Source of the DNA: Casuarius casuarius
Lineage: Eukaryota > Chordata > Aves > Casuariiformes > Casuariidae
Assembly: GCA_003342895.1 (NCBI GenBank)
Contig: PTFA01000024.1
Span: 2,521,592-2,585,591 of the forward strand
Direction: 5' to 3'
DNA length: 64,000 bases
The position numbers and the translations under genes were made by a program. Below the pieces are notes generated by a model. The model made no database searches and was not told the DNA's origin. It saw only the letters and a list, made by a program, of their open reading frames with translations. Shown here one piece after another: positions 40,866-50,700 of this stretch; the stretch's first letter is position 1; every line of letters begins with the position of its first letter.

Positions 40866-43665
40866 AGTCTGTGGTCATTTCCACTGACAGCCTGCAAATT
40901 CTCCACAAGCAATCTATGTGCTATCCTTCCCACTGGAAAGTCTTCCTAATGTCTAATGTGAATCTTTTGCTCTGCAATTTAAGCCCATCAGTTCCTGTTT
41001 TATCCACCACAGATATCCACCCTCCCTCTTTGCAACAATTAACTATGTATTTGAAGACTACTACCATGCCATTTTCAGGTTCACTTAGATGCTTTTCAGA
41101 TGCTTAATACTTAAATGCAGCCTTTAAGTGCCACATTTCAAATTGTTCTAACTACTGGGCAAGCATATGTGCCAGCTTTCTTGGAAACCTGTAAGTGTGT
41201 TTAAAACATGCAGCTTAAGACAGCAAGAGAACACTCAGCTGGCTTTTTTAATTTAATTTTTACTCCCACTCTATTTCACTGATTTTCACAGTCAAATACA
41301 GTTTCTGTCATCATCTCATATGTATTATCTGGTTGTGCAAATTAACTTACGCTTCAGCTATTTCTGAGGTAAAATAGTCATGTTTTTCTCTCTTGCCTTC
41401 TTGCTCATAGAAATTATTAAACCATAATTCTCACGGTAGCTCATTCTCTACACTTGCCTACCACTCTGTTCTCAGTTTGCGCATTTGCAGCTCATAGTCC
41501 TGTTTACTCTCAGTGGAGCGGCTTCCTGCTAGCTTCCTCCAGTCTTATTCCTTGCTAGCTACGTTGGATTTTGTTTGTTTTCTCAACAGCAGGAACTCCT
41601 TGCCCATTCCCCTCTTCCTCGTAGGGCCTTCCCCTTTACATAAACACAGGCGCGAGTGTTTTCTGAGGCTGCTCTTCTTTCCATTCCTTGAATTCTGCTT
41701 CCGCAGGGAAATCATTCTGCTGCAGTGCCTCAGGACAAACACCCTTATTTATCAGTCTTTGCTATATTTAAATAGGTCTCTGAGAGCCACAGCAGCCGCA
41801 GCGCAGGAGCGATGGAAGGGCCAAAGCTGCCGCCTGCCTGAAGCCAGGCTGGGCAAGCGGTGCTGTGACAGCTCTCCGTTTTGCCTCAGGATCAGCGTCC
41901 CCAGCTGCATTGGTTATTTCGCCCAAGGTGTGGCGGAGGAGGAAATACAACTACTTCATCCAACACATTATGTAAAGACAGATGTTTTCGGCTTACTCAG
42001 GCATAAGAATTAGAATGGAATAGGATGCCCTGAACAAGAGATAACAAAATCAGAGTACGCTTCAACAGCAAAATGAAGACATTAGTGCAGCATGGATAGG
42101 CGTAGCTTTAATCTAACTGGCACAGGCAGCTATAGCATTGAAGATGCAGAAGCACAAAATTCAGTGTGGGCCAGCAACTGGGATAAGGTCATGGGGGCTC
42201 CACTCACCTCCTTACTTCTGCATTGTCCCTGCTATTTTTCCCTGTGCCATGAAATTCTTCCCCACACTGCAATCACTTCTTCAACTGCAGTGAAGAAATA
42301 CCTTGAAGGCTATCAGCTTCCTTATTCAGCAGGGAAAGCCTTCGGGTTATTGTGGATTACCTACGACCCAGGCAGCATTGCAACAGGTCTATTCAGTCAC
42401 CTGGCCCCTAAGGCACTTGGACAAGAGAACGGTATTTCACTTACAGTCTCCCCCATTCAATCACCCATTTGCCTCAGAATAAATACAGGTGCAGCAAATT
42501 TTGCAATTTGTCCAATGCACACTATTTATATAATGCTCTATCTAGCTTTGGTCTGAAAAATAAGGCTATCCTAGACTCTCTTCATCTTCTGTGTTCAATT
42601 TTTTTGGCATTTATTTGCTTAAATCTTACTAAATATAAGAGATACATGCCGTGTACTTAATGCACTGCCACTGACAGCAAGAGGAATTTATTTTCACATT
42701 TATCTCAATGAATTCAGAAACAATTATAGCTTGCGACCCTGACAAAGCTTTATTGTTTTTATTATTTAAAAATGGTGACCATATCTGTGGTCCTATTGTT
42801 CACAGACTGGACAAAGGGTTCCAAGCTTCAGGGCTCATGGTGTTCTGTGAGCAGTATTTGCCTTTCATTCCAAACTTGATAATATGAGCCATTTACAAAC
42901 CTTCTGAAGATGCCTGCACAACCTTTCTCAAAAATGCAGGCTCTCTCATTTGAAGATAGTGTACTGCAAAATGAAAATGAAAAGGCAGACTGAACACGAA
43001 CAATCTCGGCTTACCAAAGCGTACCCTTTGAACTGGAAACAAAGTGCGAAAACACGTCAAAGTGGGGCACACACTCCCAAAGAGCTACAAACAAAGCTAC
43101 AGCACCGTTAGCGCAACAGCGAAGCTGTTAGCGCTGTTGATGAAGAATCCACAGGTGTCTCTTACACTTCACTAAGAAATGTTGTCCAGTTGCACTGGAG
43201 ATAAATTCCCTTGTTATTGAAGAGCTGGCGTGTTGAGAATAACTGACTCTCAGACATCTGTCTGTCAATTTGCTTGAATAATGATTTGAGGAGACAGACT
43301 TGTTTTAGAGACAGCAGAGTATTTCAGCCCTTGGCCTTGCTGAGGGGCCAGTTCCCAAATGAACAAGTGCAGCCTTTTATTCTGGGGGCATTAGCCCACT
43401 AGGATGAATGCTTAAAATAACAAGGTTAATTTAAAATAAAGTATGAAGCAGTGAAGGTGGTCTTTCATTACCAACCTAGGCTGGATTGGAAATCCTAAAC
43501 CCATTGTTGAAAAAAATCATTCTTTAACCCCTCCCAAGTCTTCTGGGATGTCATTACTTACATCATGTTCATTTTTCTTATTGGGAAAGTTAACGTAAAG
43601 TCCATTCCCCCACAGGAACCTGTATTAATGTCTTTGTTTTTGTTTTTTGTTATTTTCTTTCCTAG

Positions 43666-43706
43666 ATCTTTCCCTCTAGCTGAGAGCATCAGACTCCCCA
43701 AGAAAC
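43666..43706 (+). other. DIRAS2: DIRAS2 exon 2 5' UTR segment behind a splice acceptor
   Basis: A long pyrimidine-rich tract ends in CTTTCCTAG at 43657-43665, a strong vertebrate splice acceptor. The 41 bases between it and the ATG contain no upstream ATG. A second AG lies at 43678-43679, behind CCCTCT, and could be an alternative acceptor. An acceptor just upstream of the start codon fits the known DIRAS2 structure, in which the whole coding sequence sits in the last exon and exon 1 is untranslated. Confidence 0.85.
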
Positions 43707-44306
43707 ATGCCTGAGCAAAGCAATGATTACAGGGTTGTTGTGTTTGGGGCTGGAGGAGTCGGCAAAAGTTCTTTGGTCTTGAGATTTGTGAAAGGCACTT
43801 TCAGAGAGAGCTACATCCCTACCATTGAAGACACCTATCGGCAGGTGATCAGCTGTGATAAGAGTATATGCACTTTGCAGATCACTGACACTACCGGGAG
43901 CCATCAATTTCCAGCCATGCAACGTCTTTCTATTTCTAAAGGACACGCTTTCATTTTGGTTTACTCAATCACCAGCCGACAGTCCTTGGAAGAACTCAAA
44001 CCCATCTATGAACAAATATGTCAGATTAAAGGAGATGTAGAAAGCATTCCAATAATGCTGGTGGGGAACAAAAATGATGAGAACCAAAATCGAGAGGTGG
44101 AGAGCAGTGAAGGAGAAGCCATGGCCAAGAAGTGGAAGTGTGCCTTTATGGAGACCTCTGCCAAGCTGAACCATAACGTGAAAGAGTTATTCCAAGAGCT
44201 GCTAAACCTAGAGAAACGCAGGACTGTGAGTTTACAAATTGATGGCAAAAAAAGCAAGCAGCAGAAAAGGAAAGAGAAGCTGAAAGGCAAATGTGTGGTG
44301 ATGTGA
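43707..44306 (+). CDS. DIRAS2: DIRAS2, GTP-binding Ras-like protein 2 (complete coding exon)
   Basis: A 199-residue Ras-superfamily GTPase, complete from ATG to TGA with no intron in the coding part. Visible motifs: P-loop GAGGVGKS at residues 14-21; effector/switch [10 protein letters not shown] at 36-44 with the Mg-binding Thr at 39; G3 DTTGSH at 61-66; G4 NKND at 121-124; G5 ETSAK at 149-153; a Lys/Arg-rich tail from about 181; and a C-terminal CaaX box CVVM at 196-199, which predicts farnesylation and membrane attachment. The sequence and tail match DIRAS2 better than DIRAS1. In this family the catalytic Gln of Ras switch II (Gln61) is replaced, here by Ser65, and family members are known to stay largely GTP-bound. 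DIRAS2 is mainly a neuronal protein. The start is supported by an A at -3, alignment with the family N-terminus MPEQSNDYR and the acceptor 41 bases upstream. No frameshift or missing motif is seen. Confidence 0.98.
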   Translation: MPEQSNDYRVVVFGAGGVGKSSLVLRFVKGTFRESYIPTIEDTYRQVISCDKSICTLQITDTTGSHQFPAMQRLSISKGHAFILVYSITSRQSLEELKPIYEQICQIKGDVESIPIMLVGNKNDENQNREVESSEGEAMAKKWKCAFMETSAKLNHNVKELFQELLNLEKRRTVSLQIDGKKSKQQKRKEKLKGKCVVM

Positions 44307-44813
44307 AATTGCACTGCCATGAGTCAGTCACGCAGTCTCATTTGTCTGACAATAGCAGTGTGAAACCTATAGAAAACAGAGAACCATACAAGACCCTATT
44401 TATTAGTATCTGTTTTAAAAGAAATATTTGGAAAAAATGTGTTACTGTGGTTACTATTAAAAAGCCAATAATTCAAACATCATTTGCTCCAGCTATCAGT
44501 GAAAAAAAGTCAGGATGTTAAAAACAAGACAGGCCAGGATATCTAGTTTTATAATTTAGAGAAGAAAACAATTTCCATCCTTTGCATACTGTGGAAGATC
44601 TGGGAAGTCAACTTCATAATGTTTATGTTTGCATATAACTGCAATGGAAGGCAATGTATCTACATAACGTACTGTTAGAAGAAAAACCAACAAACGCCCA
44701 TGAAGAAATCTAGAATGTATAAATGCATGCTGGATTAAGTTATCATATCCTTTAAGAATGCTGTGGACAAGCAATTCTGTGCAATTTTCAGGACTGACTG
44801 CTGGGGCTGTGTG

Positions 44814-44819
44814 AATAAA
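44814..44819 (+). terminator. Proximal polyadenylation signal AATAAA
   Basis: First canonical hexamer after the DIRAS2 stop, about 510 bases downstream of it, in the context GTGAATAAAAAAGG. Use of this site would give a short 3' UTR. Confidence 0.35.
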
Positions 44820-46339
44820 AAAGGTAATCTCGGATCTTTCAAACATATGGACTATTTTGCACTAAAGTGAAGTATGGGGGTAGCACAGTTAAATGGAGAT
44901 TCTCTCTACCTCCCACAGCATGAGATGTCCTTCTAGTCTGATGCAGTGTTTGAATGGAAGGATGGGGAAAAAACAACCCCTTTAGGAGAGCTGGAGATCA
45001 TCTCCTTTTCTGGGCACATCACTTCAAGAATGACCTGTACTTCTGGCCACAAGAAGTTTCAGAAGAGCAGATGTTTGCCTTTGTCAGATTGTATACAAAT
45101 AGTGTGCATATACAAACCAAAAGCTTCCTCAGGGGACTTTCTGGGGACTCCCCTACAAAAGCCCCTATGGAAAAGGCTCAGTTCGAACATTGCTTATGCG
45201 CACCCAGTGTGATTAGCTAATGAACTAAAAGTCTATTGAAGTGGTGGTGCTGTTGGAGGGCAGTCAGTGCAGTACACAAAGTTTTTATTCCAATTACCAG
45301 ATTAGCCAAGTAAAGTTTCTTTACAACACTATATTTCAATTAGAATGATTTTGCATTCATGCTAAACATCCAATACACTACTAGATCTATTGCCTTTATA
45401 TTGTCTAAAGGATTTTATATTTACCATTCAAACTCACGCTTTGAACTGCTGCGACTATTTATAGAACCAAATCCTCCGTCTTGAGTTAGGGCCCACAAGT
45501 GTCTCTAATAGAAGATGTGCTGGGATAAGTACTACAGGATTTGGCATATTAAAAGTTGCAGTCAGAACTGTGTTACGATGCAATACAAGGTTCAGAATAG
45601 AAAACAACTGGTTCAAACTACTCTGTCAGGGGAAACCGCTCTTCCCAAAATCCTTGGAAGCGGAAAAATGCTTTCAGTGTGAGCTTTTCTGGATCTCTCT
45701 CCAAAGCTTTTTTAAAAACTAATACGAATGAGTAAAGTACGTATCTTACAGACAACAGCAAAACAAAGACCATCAAAGATAAAAGAAGCACATACATTTT
45801 TTAAAGGACACATCAAAATTGTATAAGCTACAATTTGCACCTTAGGAACTGCTTTGAAATAAGAAAAACAAACCACCGCATTTTGGGGAAATGTGTATGT
45901 CAACATCATTCTATGGGGAAATGCAGTCAAGTACTAGTATTATTAGCATGCATGCCGTTGCATTATAAATGTCTTCTAAGAGCTGTTTAAAGGCAGTATT
46001 CGCATTAAAAAATGTTACCTTGCTGCTCTCAAAGCTACTGCTTGTTTACCTTCCACCTTCCAAACAGAAGTGCAGGTGTTTCACAGGCAGGATCGCTAGA
46101 ATCGCTATCACAGCAAGAATCGCTATCAGCACTCACAGAAAGCAGCACAACTTTTGTCATGCACTCCAGAAATTTGGGCGCCACTAAAATCGCACACAAA
46201 ACACCAACTGATTTCAAAGAGGACAGAATTGTGTGTTTACTCCACTGCATTAGAAGAGAAACCCGCAGAGAGCATGGAAAAAGCTACGGCTCTTCCTTAA
46301 CAATAAATTCCTGGCTCTTACACAATGCTTTTCCTCCAC

Positions 46340-46498
46340 GAGTCTCAAAGCACTTTACGAAAAGGACAGCATCATTAGCTTAGCTTTACAGAAGGCGAAA
46401 GCGAGGCATGAAGCGCGGAGCAACCTCAGAGGTCACCCAGCAGGCTAGTGAGAGACCCCGGCATAAAACCCGATCTCTGTCTGTGTTTGGTCAGACTG
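46340..46498 (-). repeat. MIR / CORE-SINE copy (reverse orientation)
   Basis: CAAAGCACTTTACGAAAAGG, AGCTTTACAGAAGGCGAAAG, a degenerate GAGGCATGAAGCG, AGAGGTCACCCAGCAGGCTA and a worn ACCCGATCTCTG stretch match, in order, the reverse complement of a sauropsid-type MIR. It lies in the distal part of the possible DIRAS2 3' UTR. It is unusually well preserved for this family. Confidence 0.88.
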
Positions 46499-46959
46499 CC
46501 TCTTCACATTCATAAATAGTTTTTTAAAACGCATTAAGCAAGCTGGTATAGTTTATATGGCTGAGCACATTTTTTTTCTTGACAGTCTATCAATAGATCA
46601 AACAGTATTTTCAGATCAGGGATGCAACACATTTAAAAGCACTATGTTTAGTAAGACTTTTATACATGTTTGTACATTTAATCTGTTTGTAAGCAAACAG
46701 TCGAAGATCCTCATCTTTACAGTTTTGGGTTCCGGTGACAAAAACTGGGGAAAAAAAAAAAGAATGAGCACACGTGGGAAGTGAGGGGTCATTTACAGAG
46801 GTGAGCAGCGCGGAGGCCTGCAGCCGATGCTAACGGAGAGGTGCCCGAGGCCATGCACGGCACACGTCGGCGAGCTCGGTCCAGCAGCCCGCATGGAGTA
46901 CCGGTACAGAAACTCCAACCAAAAGGGCCATACAAAGGCAGAGATCCTTATCATACTAC

Positions 46960-47006
46960 TGCTTTTGCGGGTGGGATTATTTACGTGACGAGGAATCTTG
47001 CACAGG
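46960..47006. repeat. Probable palindromic repeat arm
   Basis: GGGATTATTTACGTGACGAG then GAATCTTGCACAGG resembles the arm GGGACTACTCACGTGAGTAA plus GGATTTGCAGGATC of the palindromic group. It lies within the possible DIRAS2 3' UTR. Confidence 0.4.
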
Positions 47007-47781
47007 TAGAATATAGGGGATCCGACTTGGACGCAAAGGTTATGACTGTAATGTCCCAGGCTGGCATTTGGCCCTCGACTTGCGTTGACTGTGCCCGATG
47101 GCAAGAGAGGCGTAATTGCATGGCCAAGGTGGAAATAAAACAAGTAACCACCTGCTGTTAGGCTTAAGGACCATTTCCTTCAATTCCCAGTCAATTCCTC
47201 TCCTGTTACATAATAAGCCATGAATTATTTCATGGACTTGCATGTATCAAAGCAAGGCCAGTACAGAAGCAATATTACTCACGGACCACAGACTCGAAAG
47301 AGAACATATTTTATACCCTTGCATTGTCATTGTAGTTTATACTACTAGATTTTACATATCTTACATATGTGTGAGCTGGTTTAAAACATTTGGTTTGCTA
47401 TTACTTATACAAACTTTTTTTTTTTAAATACAGGAAAAAGTTAGGTAAATAAAGAAAATATACAGCTTTATTACATTTTGTGTTTTCTTTGGGAATGTGA
47501 TATCAGTATAATAAACTCTTAAAAATGTACAGAAATAACAAGACCTATTTAAAACATGTAAGATCTACAGTGAATTTTAGCACCTGCAGAACATGATCTG
47601 GACAAACTGACTCTTCGCAGTGCATGACTTTTATATATGTATATGGAGTATTAAGATAAATAGTTATCATGAAAATGTGTTGTTGCAATTTCATTAGCAA
47701 ATACTTTATTCAAAAACTCTGGATATGAAGTCATTTGTGCCTACAAGTTTCTATGTTTCCAGTGATGTTCTGAACATACAA

Positions 47782-47787
47782 AATAAA
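47782..47787 (+). terminator. Distal polyadenylation signal AATAAA
   Basis: Last canonical hexamer in the cluster behind DIRAS2, with T-rich sequence about 35-55 bases downstream. It would give a 3' UTR of about 3.5 kb. Other hexamers lie at 47448 and 47510. Confidence 0.4.
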
Positions 47788-50700
47788 GTTTTAAATGCGA
47801 ACACTTCTCTGATCTAAAGTTGACCTTTCTTTTATTGTAGCAAGACTTCAAAGCAATCTACCTTATTCACAGAACCCAGACTACTGTTTCTTTCGGTCAC
47901 TAGAAGCAAAAGAGTCCGTATTTTATTACTCACTTTTAAATAATGACAGATTTGAACTTCATGCTTGTTGAAAAACTGAAACGTACTATACGGATGCTGC
48001 TCTTCCTCTTCTTTTCTACTAAGCACATGGTTTTAGCTTACGGATGTTTTTGTGGAATTTCCCAAGCCAAACAGCTATTGCATATTATACTACCACTAAT
48101 GTTTCAAACTAATATTTCAAAAAATATTCAACATAGCACCTTAACGCTTCTTGTAATTCAGAAGAGGTGCTAATATTTGCTCTGTTAAATAACAGTTTCT
48201 ATATGTAAGCAATAATTTGCATGCAATAGAGGAAGGGATCAATAAACAATTATAAATACTTATGCACATTGGTAGGCATTCAAACCATTTTTTAACTATT
48301 GAGTATTGAATACAAACTTCACATCATATGTGAAGTAATTGGACACAGCAGTCAAGAAAGCTTTGCTTTTTGGAAAAAGACACCCAGAATTCATAGTAAT
48401 TCCTATCATTCATTTTTTTTCTCATAATACACCATCAAATGCAATGTATTGCACTGACTCTGACACTGTCTATCCTAAATTTTTTGTCATGGGTTACTAC
48501 TCCTGTTTCTCACTGAAAAACATATTCCTTGTTCACACATGTCCTCATTCAAAGTTATAAGTATATATTTAAGTCTCATTCAGTTCACTGCCATTTTAAC
48601 TATGCCTCATGCACATCCTATGTATATTTTCTCATTAACTCGAGTGTTCATTTAATGTATCAGACGGCATCTGAAGTCCAACTCCACCAAAGTTAGAACG
48701 AGAGGGAGTGCAGAGCTGGGACACCTTCGAGAACATGGACCTGGGTGCTTCCTTGTGATGGATATAGACTAAATTAACCAGAACAATATAGGGTTTAGGG
48801 AAAGCGTTAACTCCCATCTGTTTCATACAGTTTACTTTGGTCCAGCACAGCTTTCTATAATGAGTCACAGTGGACATATTGAGGAGTCATAATGGAACTG
48901 AAGCAAAAAGGAATATCTGTTCTTCAGTCAGATATATTTACTCCCCATTCAGATGCTGGGAGATGGAAGGATCCTGAAATGGATCCTACAGGCACAGCTT
49001 TATCCTGATGCTCTGGAAGCTGTGGATGACATTAGCTGCCACATGGAAGCTGCCATTGCATTTGTATTCATTTGAGTGGAAAAAGAAGCAAAAGAGGTGT
49101 TTTTCCATGAGAAGGGCATGGCAAATATTTTTTTCCATGTGTAAAAGGAGAAGAGAAGGATCGTTTGCACGTGACTTGCAGGAGGGTTAGCCTTCAAAGA
49201 GAGACCACAAGGTGCCAATCACTCCAGCATATATCTGCTTTACAGCAACTTTTGCTCGGTGCTGTTGCAAAGATCCTTTCCCTCTGGTACTTGCCTTCCT
49301 TAGTTGGTCCAGTCCTTAATACACACAGATTATGGGACTATTTACTAGCTTAACCAGTTTAGGCACTTTTAAAATCACAATGCAATGATAGTGTATATTT
49401 AAGCATATAAATTTAATTCTGAATTTGACCTGTGGGAATTCCAGGACCCTGCCTGTCCCCAGCACAATTGGATCATTGTAAGGAAGAGGCAGGAGGAATA
49501 TAATTCACAGAAGAAAAGTAATTGGAAATGTCAGAAGTAGTTGAAGATTTTACAGGAACTTTTTATTTTCCAGGAAATTCTGAGATCAGGCAAGACTCCT
49601 AAATATATTTCTAAAGGAAAAACCAATATTCAGTGGTTACACTGAGCTGCACTAATGAGTATTGCTGTTAAGGACATTACAACAGTCGGTTACCCAGGGA
49701 GAGCAAGTGTTGCTCACTCGGTGATCTAGTCGAACCTAAAAATCCTTAAAAAAACTGCTGTAAACTGAATGGCTAATTTATCCAGCTATGTATGAGAACA
49801 CACTCTCTAGCCACAACATTTTTGTTCTTTTTTTTCCCCCTTTAGTCCAGGGGTCTTAGTTCTTCAAAAGCAGAAACACCTGGCAGAGGTTCAGTACCAT
49901 GGCCCAGCCCTTCCCCCAGATAGGCACTTTTATGCAGAGGCTTCAGGAACAACAAAAGGAGCCCTCCTCACCTTCCCATTAGCCTGTTCCAGGATGATAT
50001 CCCACATGCCATCGGGGAGCTCCCTATTGATCAGTTAAACCCCCACACTGACGTAGGCGTCCCAAAACCCAACATCACAGGACCTGGCCACCGGCAAAAC
50101 TCCACAGCCCTGAGTTAAGCTACTGGTATACGTCACATGAGAGGACGCCCACAGAAAGAAGCTACAAAAAGCAGCCAAATGAGTAAGCAGCCACTTCAGT
50201 TAACCACTGGAAGACACTGAGGAGAAGGACGAGTGCAGGTTTCCTCCTTCGGCTGCTCCGTGGGAAGAGGGGGCCCTCCTCCACCACAAGTGCAGAGCTC
50301 TGAGAGCTCTCCGCAGCCCCTTTCTTTCCAAAACCCAGCAGTGATCAAGACCCATCTTTGACAACGAGATTAAAAAGCGATCGGGACAATCAAGTCTAAT
50401 ACGGCGGGAAGGAAGAGCAAGGTAGTTTTATAGAAGCATGTCTATAAGTGTCTGAATAACAATTTCTTAATATATGGCTCAGTGAAGAGCATGTTAGGAC
50501 ATCAACAAACAGGGTGAAGGACTGTTTTAGAAGAAAGATTCATGATTGCAGACACTGGCTTGTCTGGGGATGCTCAATATGGAGGGAAGACGAATTTGCA
50601 TAACCCAAGTAGTAATATTTAGGAGGAAAGATATGAAGTAAGGAAAAAAGTAAACTGCGTATCATTAGAATTATCCTAACAATAAAGTTTATTAGGTTAC

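Larger units (their letters stand above)
29934..43665 (+). other. DIRAS2: Presumed DIRAS2 intron 1
   Basis: About 13.7 kb bounded by GTAATTT at the 5' end and CTTTCCTAG at the 3' end. It holds palindromic repeat copies near 30.06, 34.8 and 35.2 kb, CR1 tails at 31.33-31.53 and 40.54-40.87 kb, a polypurine tract at 38.82-38.92 kb, a T-rich tract at 36.43 kb and a GC-richer block at 41.76-41.96 kb. Several open frames of 100-170 codons occur but resemble no known protein and have no gene structure. The rest is AT-rich unique sequence in which I see nothing definite. The extent depends on the exon 1 assignment. Confidence 0.65.
44307..47800 (+). other. DIRAS2: DIRAS2 3' UTR (maximum extent)
   Basis: AT-rich non-coding sequence after the TGA. 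AATAAA hexamers lie at 44814, 46302, 47134, 47448, 47510 and 47782, so several end points are possible. The last, in the context CAAAATAAAGTT, is followed by a T-rich stretch near 47.82 kb. A MIR copy at 46340-46498 and a probable palindromic repeat near 46.97 kb lie inside this interval. If the shorter forms dominate, the part after about 46.3 kb is intergenic. Choosing among the sites needs transcript data. Confidence 0.5.

Noticed and set aside
40542..40949. 135-codon open frame on the + strand
   Set aside because: It lies mostly within the CR1 3' tail and its unique flank, and shows repeat landmarks instead of a protein domain.
41513..42556. Two open frames of about 150-165 codons in the presumed intron
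   Set aside because: The first opens with TTG, not ATG. Neither shows a known domain or splice signals. Their translations are low in conserved-looking motifs, and length alone does not support them.
43965..44331. Open frames on the - strand opposite DIRAS2
   Set aside because: Shadows of the conserved DIRAS2 coding sequence in other frames, with no independent support.
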